Assembly: GCA_030710605.1 (NCBI GenBank)
Contig: CP092886.1
Span: 52,354,394 to 52,418,393, forward strand
Source of the DNA: Cordylochernes scorpioides
Taxonomy: Eukaryota; Arthropoda; Arachnida; Pseudoscorpiones; Chernetidae
Reading direction: 5' to 3'
Length of the DNA: 64,000 nucleotides
Below the pieces are notes generated by a model that was not told where the DNA came from, did no database searches, and saw only the letters and a program-made list of their open reading frames with translations. This document shows positions 1 through 11,600 of this stretch, one piece after another (position 1 is the stretch's first letter; each line of letters opens with the position of its first letter). A program made the translations under genes and the position numbers.

Positions 1-485
1 AAATTTAACATAAATAAATACAAAGCATGTTTTAAATATATGTTCAGATATAATGAAAGCTTCATATATACTGGAATGTATTGATTCTTGTAGCAAGAGA
101 AACTTGAGTGCTTAAAATTTTTAAATTAAACTTTAGAGCGTATTTTTTAAAAAATCAAATTAGATAATATAAAGGTCGCTATATGTAGTTTAACAAAAAT
201 AAATTAATTTTTATTGATTCAATATATATATATATATATGAAAAATAGTACAAATGTGAAATTATACTTGAATATATATATAAGGTGGATAATTAAGAAA
301 AAAGCATCTCCTCATTTTGTATCTGAAGTTTGCTTGATTAATCAAGAATGGGTATTTGGCCAATACTGTAATAAATAAAAATCAAAAGAATAGTTGATAT
401 TTATGCCGAAAGATGGCGCAAACTATCAGCAACTTTCAATTGCACGATTAGGAGATGCCTTTTTCTTAATATTATTATATATATT
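1..485. other. AT-rich intergenic sequence, no gene seen
   Basis: I see no coding signal. It holds a short TA run near 220-238 and otherwise low-complexity AT-rich DNA. Confidence 0.5.
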
Positions 486-619
486 AAAAAGGCATATACT
501 AACCAGGCTCACATGAGCATTTCTAGATAACAGAGCGCCATCTAGTGGAACAATCTAAAATATAGTGGCTCTGCCATCTAGAAATGTTCATGTGAGCCTG
601 GTCAGGATATGTCATTTTT
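486..619. repeat. Short inverted-repeat element
   Basis: The left arm (486-540) and right arm (566-619) are imperfect reverse complements around a 25-bp centre. Both carry the block GGCTCACATGAGC/AGAGCGCCATCTAG. The same arm sequence recurs at the ends of the larger palindromic elements at 20351-20775 and 47309-47612, so this looks like a deleted member of that family. TA-rich DNA lies to its right. Confidence 0.6.
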
Positions 620-840
620 TGTTTTTAATATCAACACCTGACCTTTTTTTATATTTTTTATTGTCTTTTCACATTAATATATATATATATATATATAACA
701 AAAAACATTAATTATATCAAAAATAGCAATCTATAATAAATATATAGGGCTGATTCTCGATTTTCTAAATGAAGTTTTGACTTCCCGCGATATTTCAAGA
801 TAAACATAAATATATATCACTGAGGAAATAAATCACGTGT

Positions 841-888
841 GAGGAGGATATTGCGATCATACCGCTGGATAAATCCAACAGGGAGTAA
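841..888 (+). pseudogene. Possible remnant of a conventional Penelope-like RT
   Basis: One frame reads EEDIAIIPLDKSNRE before a stop. This resembles the conserved N-terminal 'DKG/DKN' block that precedes the RT fingers in Penelope-like elements. It is very short and its downstream RT motifs were not found, so the assignment is weak; a chance match is possible. Confidence 0.22.
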
Positions 889-2263
889 ATTATTTACCAA
901 TCCTATCCCAAGGTGAAGGAGTGCCGAGTTTTGAGATTATCGCCGTCCGTGATGGACTTCCATTGGTCCCCCACTCTAGCCACTTGGAATCTCTGGTAGG
1001 ATTCAATTCTCCAAAGATTATATCGGCGCTTTAGAAGATTATCCACTTTCGACCGTTTACACCACGTCTAATCATAGATTATTATATCGGGTTATTACAC
1101 CTCTATCATATCAGGAACTCTAAGGAGAACTGGCGACAAATTTTGGTGACAATATCTTAGTCTTTTTATGAATAATTTGAATTTTTTATCAATTGATTTA
1201 AATCTACTGGACATAAATCAAACTGTATGGCATCAGGTGGCGTTTTATTCGTTTATTTATGTAGAAGGGCAGAGATGCCCGAAAGCTTTAGATTTCTCTG
1301 ATAAAATGAAAAGAAACTCATCTCTAGAATCCTGTTCAATTATTTAATTCGTATTTATTTATACTATTTAGTTTCAAATAATATTTTTGTTTGTATTTCA
1401 TTTATTTTCAGATTTTGTTGATAAATTAAAAAGTGATGTCTCTTGTGGTGCACCTCTACGAGAGAAGTTATGAAATTGGTCAAATTTACTGAAAATGGTG
1501 TTTAAGTTGGTAAAGTGGTAGAACCGAATTTCAGGGTTTAATACAAGATTTCAGGAAGATAATACTCATTTACTGAAAGAATCTGCCAAAAACTGGTATT
1601 GTGGTTCATACTCTATCACCACCTTCAAGTTTTTACTCAGGCGTTGAATATATTGCATTATTTCTATGCATATTTAAGAGAAGAGATGCCTCTTTGGCAG
1701 ATGAATACCATCTTTCCGCCACTTCATGTTAAGTATTATCAATATAAATATAATTACTTGCAAAAAAAGCTTTTTATTTCTAAACTTAAAAGGTTTTCGA
1801 GATACCAGCTCTTCTAAAGGCCAACCTAATGAGACTCACAATAAAGATTGGCCTGGTGAAGAACCTGTAGCTCAAAACCATTCCAGATCATGAATCAAGC
1901 ACGAATTTTACCATTTTGAATAAAATAAACTTTCTACTGTGTTTACTGCGAAACATATATATATATTGAGTGGGCTTGTCTCTAAGTGGAGAACCTTCTT
2001 AGCAATTCTTATCAATTTCGATAATTTAATCCACCAAGACGTTTTTAAATTTCTAATACTGTATTGGGTAATTCTGCTTATATATGCTATAGGGTAAGAT
2101 GAAATCCTGGTTATTATATTCAAGCAAACTCTATATTTTCATATGGACATAATATTCTAACACAGTAGAATTACATATAAATATTTGCAACAAGCAATGA
2201 TCTAAACAATTCGTAAAAAGCCAGAGTTAGACATAATATAAATATAAAAGGAAATATAAAGTG
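889..2263. other. Intergenic, nothing recognised
   Basis: Short open frames here (for example 1599-1817 on the plus strand and 1908-2123 on the minus strand) have AT-driven composition and no family motif. I do not support them as genes. Confidence 0.5.
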
Positions 2264-3108
2264 CTATCCTTATATATATAAAAATGAAATGCGAAATCGA
2301 TGTTTGTTATCGCATCACGCAAAATCTACTGACTCAATCATTATGGAATTTCGCATGTAGGTAGCTGAAGATTTCGTTTAACATATAGGCTATTCAAAAA
2401 ACTAAAAAAGTTAATGTGCTTTTTTTTTTAATAAAAAAACCAAAAAGCGTTAGTTCCAGTCTTTTACCGCTAGGGCGCAGCACTGGTCGCGACGATAAAT
2501 GAATTTGATTTTTTTAAAGCATCGGTGGTTCAGTGGTAGAATGCTTGCCTGCCACGCGGGCGGCCAGGGTTCGATTCCCGGCCGATGCATTTTTTTTTAA
2601 CAATTTTTAAAACTCATTTATATTTATTATATCTTCTATATAAATGGAAATTTCATAAGTGATGTTCGCTAAAAACTTTCGTTACAATGCATCAATTTCG
2701 ACCAAATTTTCAACATTTATGTAAAACGAGATGGAGCAGGTTTTGCTTAACATCAAAATATTTTTCCTAACTTTAAAATACATAACTTTGCTGTTATCGA
2801 TAAAATACAAAAAATTCAACAGAGTTAATTTTATTTATATATGAATACAAAAAAATTCAGCAATTCATTCAACTCAATCTAAAATAATATTCAAAACAAG
2901 CAATTTTAAGATAACACCATATGTAAAACAGTCGGCCAAGAAAACAACAACGATATTACATCTTTCTCACATATTCACACACAATCTTGATTAATAATTA
3001 AAACTAATCTTTAGCATTGTTTATTATACTTCATAATATATAATATTCGTTAGGCAAACTTTCACTCGGATAAAACCCGGGCGAAGCCGGGTACACACAT
3101 CCTCTAGT
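2264..3108 (+). mobile_element. Non-autonomous Helentron-like (HINE-type) element
   Basis: The 5' end is a TATATATAAAAATGAAAT-type start followed by TTTGTTATCGCATCACGCAA and GAATTTCGCATGTAGGTAGC. The 3' end is a GC-rich hairpin (CCCGGGCGAAGCCGGG, about 3077-3092) followed by CTCTAGT. A second element with the same kind of start and end lies at 12371-13082. No Rep/helicase ORF is present, so it is non-autonomous. It carries a tRNA-Gly-like sequence internally. The family assignment rests on the termini only. Confidence 0.55.
2519..2589 (+). tRNA. tRNA-Gly (GCC), probably a captured copy
   Basis: A 71-nt cloverleaf with a perfect 7-bp acceptor stem (GCATCGG/CCGATGC), discriminator A, anticodon loop CTGCCAC (anticodon GCC) and a good B box (GGTTCGATTCC). 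Compared with the usual animal tRNA-Gly(GCC) the anticodon stem has a G-U pair and the T stem has an A-G mismatch (CAGGG against CCCGG). It lies inside a Helentron-like element, so it may be a slightly decayed passenger rather than a working gene. No clear poly-T terminator immediately follows, although a T8 run starts at 2590. Confidence 0.75.
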
Positions 3109-3513
3109 ATATATATATTTAGGAGATAAAATAAATAAATGGTTTTCGTTCATATTTGTTTGCTCTATTTGGAATTTAAAAAATAAAAGTCGCACGCCTA
3201 ATAGTTTTATTTATCATATATAGATTGTACGATATAAATGATAGATTAGAACCAATTTCCCTTGTAATGAGAGAGTTACATTTAGCATCAGCTATCTGAC
3301 TTATACAACATCTAGCATGTCATGACGTTTGTTGCTGAATGAATTGTTGTATAATAATTACTGTTAGAAAATGAACTGCTTGTATATAGGTTTATGCTTA
3401 GCTATTCCATTCTTATCCCCTCTTTATTTGATACACTGTAAATAACATTACTGATTACTGGTACTATTATTGTTATTCCTGTATATTCCCTACATTTTTG
3501 CTTGGAGAATCTT
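3109..3513. other. Intergenic, nothing recognised before the SINE/LINE tail
   Basis: No coding or RNA signal was seen. The last part probably belongs to the retroelement whose 3' end lies at 3514-3556. Confidence 0.4.
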
Positions 3514-3556
3514 TATAAGAACAATAGGTATTAATAAAGCCTTTTGCTGTTGTTGT
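3514..3556 (+). repeat. 3' end of a retroelement with stem-loop and (TTG)n tail
   Basis: A small stem-loop, then TTAATAAAGC and a CTG/TTG trinucleotide tail. The same order (stem-loop, TAATAAAG, (TTG)n) occurs at 8179-8222 on the minus strand and 55203-55245 on the plus strand. This is the kind of 3' terminus a LINE reverse transcriptase recognises; the body upstream is too diverged for me to classify as SINE or LINE. Confidence 0.45.
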
Positions 3557-3779
3557 ATTTCAACTCTGTCTTATGCATACGCTCCCCCCTATGAAAATCT
3601 TAACATATTTATATTTTCACAGACGTTAATAAAAATTAAGTGAGCTATATACCAATTTCAAAAATATATATTTAGATAAAGGTTCGGTTCCACGGTCCAT
3701 GAGCGTGCCCACCTGATTGAAAAAGCGTAATAGCGTTTAGAATAACATTTCAGTATTCTAGTAGATATATAAAGAATGT

Positions 3780-4868
3780 GTGATCAGAAAGCGATCCGAG
3801 TACTATTGCGCTTCTTTTGAAAAAAAAAAAAGCTAAATGCAAATATGGCCGCCAAAGTATTATTCGAAGTGAAAGGGGAATGAATAGTCAATAGAAGAAC
3901 AACTTCAAAATGGTTCAATAGATTTAGAGAAGGAGACATCAGGACAAACATCGAATGGAACGACCACATGTGATTGATATTGAGACTATACGATTTCTGG
4001 AGATGGATAACTCATAACAATCTACGTGTGAAATGTCAGCCAGACTTAGACATCCAAAGATGCGACAACCGAACTATGCACAAGCTGAACCTTGATAACA
4101 AACGCCCAAGACAAGATCCCCACGACCTGACCAGTATAGTCTAGTCCCAGAGGAGAGTTGATATCTGTACACGATTGCTAAAAGATGCGCAAGATCTTCG
4201 ATTTTGAATAGGGATTGTAACTGGGGATGAAAAGTGGATCTATCTTTGTAACTCGAAAAAAGGAGACGAAAGGTTTCCTGTGATCAAAAAACTACCCCTG
4301 CAAGTAAAAGGATCGCTTAAGCCATAAAATGATATTGTCTGTATGGTGGAACATTGATGTCATTGTATGCTACAAACTTGTTCTTGCTGGTGGTGCAGTT
4401 AATGCCGATATCTACTCAGAACAACTCAGACGAGTATATGAAGTTTGAAGACTCGATACCCTGCTTTGATCAACCAAAAAAGTACCCCTGCAACATGATA
4501 ACGCTCCAGCTCATCGAGATAGGTTAACAACGAATAGAATAAAGGATTCGGTGGGTATTGAAATTCTAGTTCTCACTGCCTATAGCCATGAATTTGCGCT
4601 ATCTGATTATGCATTATTTAGAGAGGTCAATGGCTACATCTCTAAAGGGAAAACACTTTGAGACATTCCCAAACGTCTAAATTGCCTTCAGCGATTCCAA
4701 ACCCCGAGAAATGTATCGTCAAAAATGAGAAAACTGGCGAAAAGATGGCTGGCTGTTATTGAAAATGACGGTCTCTACTTCAATGAATAAATATATTTTT
4801 GCTTATACATTATTTAATCTGCATTTTCAAAATCCTATTTATGAAAACTAACTTTTGATACAGCCCAG
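3780..4868 (+). pseudogene. Degenerate mariner transposase (DD34D type)
   Basis: Broken coding sequence on the plus strand. Recognisable blocks in order: a start MAAKVLFEVKGE near 3845, a WFNRFREGDI block of the DNA-binding region near 3925, TGDEKWIY with the first catalytic Asp near 4210, HDNAPAHR with the second Asp near 4495, and YSHEFALSDYALFRE (degenerate YSPDLAPSDYHLF, third Asp) near 4580. Several stops and frameshifts separate them. The right end, CTTTTGATACAGCCCA at about 4852-4867 followed by a TA-rich tract, looks like a mariner terminal repeat; no matching left end was found. Clearly inactive. Confidence 0.8.
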
Positions 4869-4984
4869 TATATATTTATATGATTCGTAATTAACTTTCT
4901 ATTTTGCCTGAGAGAGAGAGAGACATTTCATAATTTTATATCTCAAACTAATATAATTTTAAGCAAACTCTCAAATATTACTTC

Positions 4985-5160
4985 TTTAAATTAAAGACAC
5001 TTCGCTCAGTAAATCTTTTTTATTGTCTCGACATTTCGACAAAAAAACTTTGGTCCTCGTCAGGAACGAAAAAAATTAAAATATTTCAAGTACAAAAGAT
5101 TTTTGTCGAAACGTCGAGACAATAAAAAAGATTTACTGGCCGAAATGTCTTTAATTTGAA
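4985..5160. mobile_element. Palindromic element with hammerhead-like core
   Basis: The arms 4985-5053 and 5100-5157 are imperfect reverse complements. Each contains GTCGAAAYGTCGAGACAATA followed by AAAAAGATTTACTG. The centre (5054-5099) completes a hammerhead-like core on the minus strand (separate entry). On the minus strand it follows a coding-like block (5160-5500) that recurs at 54090-54314, so it may be the 3' region of a retroelement. Confidence 0.6.
5012..5085 (-). ncRNA. Candidate type I hammerhead ribozyme
   Basis: On the minus strand the core boxes occur in the right order: CTGACGA (5057-5063), stem II 5038-5056 (GAC/GTC, then a run of A-T pairs with one mismatch), GAAA (5034-5037), then TGTC, giving a GUC cleavage triplet (5030-5032). 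Stem III is reduced to AUGU; the opposite arm has the fully self-complementary ACGU, a form known from dimeric hammerheads of Penelope-like elements and retrozymes. Stem I is plausible: GAG...AATAAAAAAG after the site pairs with the T-rich stretch before CTGACGA, with an internal loop. Activity is untested. Confidence 0.6.
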
Positions 5161-5500
5161 GAGCTATGAATGCCAGGCAGGCAGCCTCTATCTTTACGAC
5201 AATTATTACTTGTTAAATCTATTATTTCAGTTGCATTATTCCAAATTTTGAATATTCGATCATTTTTATTTCTACTTAATTTCGGATGATCTATATTTTT
5301 GTACATTTACTTAATAATCGAGATTGAGAAGGTGCTCTAAAAGTTCTTTGCCTTTCAGGTGGTCTAGAAGTTTGTGAATATTTGATTACATGATTTGTGG
5401 GCAAGCATGAAATCAATTCATTGAAACCTTGAGAGCATTTGAAGTGGTTCCTATTCTTAGGCATGTGGAAATCAAGAATAATGATATACAAATCAAATTA
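5160..5500 (-). repeat. Dispersed repeat with coding-like block, minus strand
   Basis: The minus strand reads a short open block (HPKLSRNKNDRIFKI ... RGCLPGIHSSSN, stop). Related DNA and a related peptide order (LTNPLRLRNRTIGMKIGDI ... and the same GAAG/GGCCAG downstream boundary) occur at 54050-54314. Both are followed downstream by a GGCCGAARTGTC-type motif. It is probably the tail of a retroelement ORF; I do not recognise the family. Confidence 0.35.
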
Positions 5501-5632
5501 CTAAACTTGCGAGAATTTTCAGTAGCAGAATTGTTACACGCGATCAACTGATGATATCAGGAGTTCTAATAGCGGAGCATAAGTTGTGTATCTACATGGA
5601 TTTGTTCTGTTCTAGCGAAAATTTATATACAG

Positions 5633-5790
5633 AAAAACCTGTCTTTAGCGCCCCTTCTTGGGACTTACCAAAATAGGGTGCTATAGAGAGGAGGTGCTAT
5701 AGACAGGTTGCTTAATATTGATGTAAATCGCATCGTACTATTTTAAATCGGGCGCTATTTAGAGGGGGCGTTATAGACAGGTTTAACTAT
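5633..5790. mobile_element. MITE-like inverted-repeat element
   Basis: The ends read AACCTGTCTTTAGCGCCCC (left) and GGGGGCGTTATAGACAGGTT (right, reverse complement), with a nested copy of the same arms inside. A cleaner 90-bp relative is at 28249-28338. TIR starting CAGTTAAACC and TA flanks in the relative suggest a Tc1/mariner/pogo-type MITE. Confidence 0.55.
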
Positions 5791-5822
5791 ATATATTTAT
5801 CAAATGAAATAACTTTTTTTCC

Positions 5823-6020
5823 TACTGTCCTTACTACAATAGGAAAATTTGGGAGGGCCCTTCTTCATCAGTGGTATTTGGCAAGTTTAATAATATAATA
5901 TTGTATTGGGCTTTTTGGATTATATATATGGAATTATTTTCCAACTGAAACAAGCCCTCCCAACATTTTCCATCACAGTAAGTATTGTAGGAAGGTATTT
6001 CATTTGAAAAAATAAAAATG
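5823..6020. repeat. Imperfect inverted repeat with CTACTGTCCTTAC arms
   Basis: The left arm has CTACTGTCCTTACTACAATAG then GGGAGGGC; the right arm has GCCCTCCC then a CACAGTAAGTATTGTAGGA stretch. CTGTCCTTAC arms also occur as a hairpin at 21289-21330 and near 24790, so this is a small dispersed family. Confidence 0.4.
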
Positions 6021-8174
6021 CGGTTAAATAGTTTCGTCATAGGTCAACTATAAACTTGTAAGCTATAAAATTGCATTTAGTATGAAAGGAAGAAATTAGT
6101 GTGTTCTCCTATGTAATAGAGAAAAGTATAGGAATTCATTTAAAGCGGAAACAAGAGAGTATTTCCTAACTAAGATTGAGCTGGTCAAAAGAGATGTAGC
6201 AATCTTCCTTCGAGCGGATGAAAAAGTTGAGAACTCCCTTCGAGCGGTTGCAGAGAAAGAGTTGAAAACTCCGAGCCGATACGGGGTAAAGACGTAGTTG
6301 ATAACTCATGTCAAGCGTGGGGTTACTTAAACTGATTTCTAAATTGAATGTGGTGTATTTGAAGAGCTTCGAAACACTAATGAGAAGTTGAGAACTTTAA
6401 AGCACCATAGAGATGCGGTAGAGAAGATAATCCCCATACTTTTATGGGATCATCAGGTTTAGGAAGGAATGTGTATGTCATTATACAAATAGTCCGAATG
6501 AAGAAGAGGTTAGGTGAGAGTATTTGCTAGAGTAATTTATTAGAAGAACGGGAAAAAAGATAACAAATACGTAATTTAAAAATAGAACGAACAATTAAAT
6601 AAAGTTGTAAAATAGAAACAGGCGCTCACACTCTAACCCTATTATTTTAGAATTGAAGCGATGTGTTCATTATACGTTTATTTCTTTTTGCCAAGAAAAT
6701 TTTGAAATTTCTTGAGAAACTTCGTCCTCGGACCTTCTTCAAAATATAATCTAACTTACATTGTATTCTGAATTGTATCTTAGACCTCGGCTTTCAAATA
6801 GAGCGTTTCGAAGTCTATAAAAATGGCCTTTTTGTCCCCTGTAGATCTCTTGTCATGAGGCCCAGAAAGGGAGCTGGGATACATGAAACCTTTGAGGTGG
6901 AACAGGAAATTACACACTTTCCCGCCCGTAACCTCTGATTTAAATAGACGGAAATATATTTAAGCTAGTTTATTTGATACTTCCACTATTGACGAAGTTG
7001 ACAATCTTTGTTTATGTAAGACATGACTCCTAAAATATAACTTGCGAAACATGTTGCGCTTGGCCTCTTCTCTAGATAAGAAGATCATCCTTTCAGGCGC
7101 TCACGGTTCTGTGGGTAGCGACCATGGAGGCGGTGGCGACCAGAGAGGAGGAAACTATCATAAATCAAGACAACGAGGGTCGCCAGCGTTCGATGGTTAC
7201 GGGGTTCTTCCCATAGAATATTGAATGCATACCGAAGACACACCGCTCGAGAAAGGCATATGGCCGTACGATCCTTATTGATTAAAATGTTTTAACTCAA
7301 AGTTGGAAGCATCAGTTTTGTGCAAATATTTCGCGTGGTTCGACATATAGAAAGGGGTTGGTGGAGGAACGATACACACCACGGAATTTTGACAACCATG
7401 ACTCGGAATCCCGCATTGTGATTTTTTTATACCTCAATGCCCCCCGATTCTTGCACAAATCAAACCCCCACCAGTGAGTGTAAAATATTCAATCTTTATA
7501 GTTGTCGTATATAATGATAAATTGGCACATTTAATAGTGTAATTTCTAAAGCACTACTAAAGAAAAAATTAATTAGGAAAAAAAACACAAATTATATTAT
7601 AGAAATCTAGTTAACATCGATTTAGGGTATATATATATATTATATAATCTAAAAACTCTAATATTTCTATATTTAAAAAAATATATTTTTTATTTTATTC
7701 ATTGATAATTTACTTTGTTATCATCGTTTTTTAAAAAGACTTTCAGTTTTGTTGTATAGTGTTGTTGTAAATATGCGTAGTTAACATATCTATCCTTTTA
7801 AATCACTAATAACTAACTAATGTGTAATATTTCCTCAAGTAATTGAAAATAAAAGCTACTTGACGGTAAATAATTATCTTTTTTATCACGACTGCACCTC
7901 AACCCTTTATCTTATCGATCCTTTGTCTTATCAACTCTTTATCTAACAACAACGACAAAATTATTCATAACATATATATATATAACAGATTTTTGGATAT
8001 TTACACATGTCTGATTAAAGCCTTTGCGAGATGCCACAATTCACAGAAGTGCTTGTTTTAGAACAATGCTCGATGAAAATATTTAAATATACTTCTACTG
8101 TCTTTTCAAATAGTCCATAGTTTCCTTAAAATAATTTAAGAAATATTTATTCTAAAGTGAATATATAAGAAGAA
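6021..8174. other. Intergenic, possibly decayed coding DNA, nothing firm
   Basis: Between about 6170 and 6480 the plus strand has E/K/R-rich reading fragments with a repeated 'CTTCGAGCGG' block but many stops. The 60-codon frame at 7042-7224 has no recognisable domain. I cannot support a gene. Confidence 0.4.
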
Positions 8175-8178
8175 TATA

Positions 8179-8335
8179 CCAACAACAACATAGCTTTATT
8201 AAGACCACCGGTCTTACAGATTCACCACAGGAAGAAAGGAAGCATAGATAGAGCTCCTGTACTCCAGGCAGCGTAGCACCCAACAACAGCCTACAGGTCC
8301 GACGCATGTCCAGTGGCCACACCTAAGAAGAATGG
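8179..8335 (-). repeat. Retroelement 3' end, minus strand, (TTG)n tail
   Basis: On the minus strand a GC-richer body runs into the stem-loop AAGACCGGTGGTCTT, then AATAAAGCTATGTTGTTG. It matches the terminal organisation of the copies at 3514-3556 and 55203-55245. Confidence 0.5.
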
Positions 8336-8643
8336 ACCAATACAATATCAAAGCATTATGTGGTTAGTCGTTATCAAGTTTTGAATTGTGTTTTGATCAA
8401 AATAAATCGCCTTGACTATCTTAACATTTGCTTTTCCTTATATTCTACGTGACAAATATTTCTGTAATTGCGAGTGTAGTGTATGTCTAATGGTAATTTT
8501 AATGTGTAAAATAAGATATTTAATGGTATAACACTTGATGTTACATTTGTATTATCTATATTTCGAGATAGGTTGTAAAAATAAAAGAAAATATAACAAA
8601 GCCCCCATTTATTTTTAAACCCAAATTCAGTTCATCATAGAAA

Positions 8644-11600
8644 TTAACGTCCAAATCGTTTAGGGTTGCGGGCCTTTTGGGCTCGCTCCTCCTCCTGCTG
8701 ACGGGCTCTAAGGTCCTCCAGGATTTGTTCTTGGCGCGGGGACGGCTCACCTGGCTGTCTGGCGGGGGCAAGGAGCGGATCTCTCTGGGCGCTCCTGGCT
8801 TGTCTTCCGGCACCACTGGCTTGTCTTCCGGCACCCCTAGCTTGTTCTCCAGCGCCCCTGGCAAGTCTTCCGGCATTAATGGCTAGTCGACCGGCATCTT
8901 TGACTACTCTTCCGGCACCACTAGCTAGTCTTCCGGCAGGAGCGTGGAAAATTGGAGCTTTTCTTTCCCAATGAGCGACGTATTGAGAATCCTGTGAATC
9001 AGCGCCATTGCCTTGCATAAAGCCTGGGACTTGCTGTCTTTCGTGGGCAGGTCCAAGTCTTTTCATCGGAAGGGACTTCTTCGTTCGAATTGGATAATAT
9101 ATTCGAAACATGTCCATGATTGTCTGTTTCCTTCATATTTCCTTGATCTGGCATTGGACTTTCAGCTTCACTAGAGATTAGAACGTTATTTTCGCAACTC
9201 TCTTTATATTTATGAGATTGGTTATCTGTAACTATGGCATCTTGATTATTTTCATCGTCAATAGATGCAGCAATATCTTTATTTTTTCCTTCACGGTGAC
9301 ACATTTCAGATTCATCCAGCATTTCCTTTGTTTCTTCTTCTTCCTTCTCAACCTCTACCAAACGCTTTTGCAGGGCTGGAACTGGAGGGCTGGATGATAG
9401 AGGAGCTTGAAGCATGGGTTTGCCATTTTCAACTCTCGTTTGATCTGAACTTGGTTCTCTATAGTCAAGATTGGTAGAATTATTTGTTAATTCCGTCTTT
9501 TCTTCTGATGATTGATGAGTGTTATCATCATCGCATTTGGAAATCTCCTTTTCTGTATCCATTTTAATAAAGGCGTTTGCATTAATATCAATTATAGTTT
9601 GTTGAGTCCGTTGAGGAGAATTAATATTTCGGCTTTCAACTTCTTCAGCGAATGATGAATTTTGCTTCATACCTTGAGTTTGCAATCGTCCAAGTTGTTC
9701 AATATCATTTTGTTCTTGTCCTTTTGATACGTTTGTTAGGTACTCAAATGTATCTATCTTTTCATTAGCTGACACTTGAGCGGTAGACATATGGCTTCTA
9801 GCAAGTCTTCCAGCACTCCTTTCTAATCTTCCGTCACTCCTGGATAGCCTTCCGTCATTACTGGCTAGACTTCCGGTGCCCCTGGCTAGTCTGGCATTAC
9901 AGGCTAGTCTTCCGGCACCTTTGACTAGTCTCACATGATTTCTAGCTTGTCTTCCGGCGCCCCTGGGCAGTCTTCCGGCATTACTGTCTAGTTTTCCAGC
10001 ACCGCTGGACGGTCTTTCGGCATCACCGGCTAGTTTTCCGGCAGTCCTTGGAATATCTTCGGCATTACTGGCTAGTCTTCCGGTACCGCTGGGCATTCTT
10101 TCAGCATCGCTGGCTAGTCTTCCGGCAGTATCATTGAGAATAGGAGTTTTTATTTCCCAATGGGCGACATAATTAGAACTCTGTGATTCTATTTGTGAAT
10201 CGCCGGCATCACCTTGCATCATTTCCATCTTCTTCTGAAGAGCTGGGACTGGAGGACTTGTGGTTTGCCGAGGGAAGGTCGAAGTTCTTTCTTCGGAGGG
10301 GACGTCTTTATTCAAATTGGATATTTTTCGGCCTTGATTTATTTGACAACTTTCAGCTGGCGATTGATTTCGCTTCATGCTTTGAGTTGTCAATAGTCTA
10401 CGCTGTTCAAAATCCTTTTGTTCTTGACTTTCAGCTACGTTTGATTTAAAAGTAGAGCTATTAAAATTGTCTACTTTTTCGTTTGATGACACTTGAGCGG
10501 TAAACGTATGGTCTTTATCATTTCTTCGGGTATTCTCATTTGAATTTGAAATCCTTGAAGTACTTGCAGACCTTTGATCGTGGCTTCCAAAGCAAGATCT
10601 TCTCTCTAAATTATTCATATTTGAATTCTCACGGGTATGACAATGTCGACACTGAGTTGGAATATTTACTTCCTGATTTACATTTCGAAAAATAATTTCT
10701 TCTCCGCGTGGCAAAGGTCCCATTTGCGATCTGTGAGGACTGCAGTAATTCGTTAAATTTATTCCATGACCTTCCATTGTATTTCTACTGAATTCTCTTT
10801 TCGACAAACATCTAGATTCTGAATTCATTTGTCGTTGTCTTTCGAGTTCCAATTCTTTTATTCGCAATTTATAGTTTTCCAATTCAATCTCCAAGCGAAC
10901 TCTCTCAAGCTTAATATTTTCTATATACGCTTCACGATCTTTAAGCGCTTGTTGCTTCATTTCCAACTTATCAAAGGCCCCGATTCTCACGGATGATTCC
11001 GATCTTTCTTCTACTTCTATTTCCTCTTCTTCAGTCCTAGATGCTTCACTTTTTGTTTCAAAATCCATTCGAATATTTTTGCGTCCGGTTTCTGACGTTT
11101 TCTTTACATTGCAATATCGGTTTTGCTGATGCTCATATCTATTCTTTTGAACAACGTTTTTTGGACGTATTACTTGTTTTGGCTTAGTCGATAACTTGAC
11201 TTCTGAAGTTTTAGCGAATTTCTCCTTTTCAGCACAAGTATTTCTTTTCTTTTTATCGGCTTCTGCCTCAGCCTCGGCTTCTTTAATTGCATTGATGACT
11301 AAAAGTCTATTTTTCTCTTTTTCATCTTCTTTCTCTTTTTGGCGGCGCAGATCCATTTCAAATTCCATTCGCATCTGTTCTCTCTCAAGTTCGAGTTTTC
11401 TGTCACGTTCTGCTTCTTCTCTTGCCAGTCTTTCTTTTTCTTCTCGTTGTTTCTGCCGTTTTTCTTCCAATATTCTGGCATTTTCTCTCTGAATTTGAAG
11501 AGCTTTCATCTTTTTTGCTTCTTCTTCTTGATAGCTTCGAGGATCAATAGCTCCAAAGCCCTGAGCAATGCTATCTGAATTGAATCGAATTTTAGGAAAA

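Noticed and set aside
1599-1817. 72-codon plus frame, as a small gene
   Set aside because: AT-driven composition and no motif or conserved copy.
8556-8876. Alternative minus frame ending LNDLDVNFYDELNLG, with a short resemblance to 21725-21760
   Set aside because: It overlaps the frame that carries the conserved CCDC66 C-terminus. The shared 18-bp word with the 21.7-kb region is too short to support homology.
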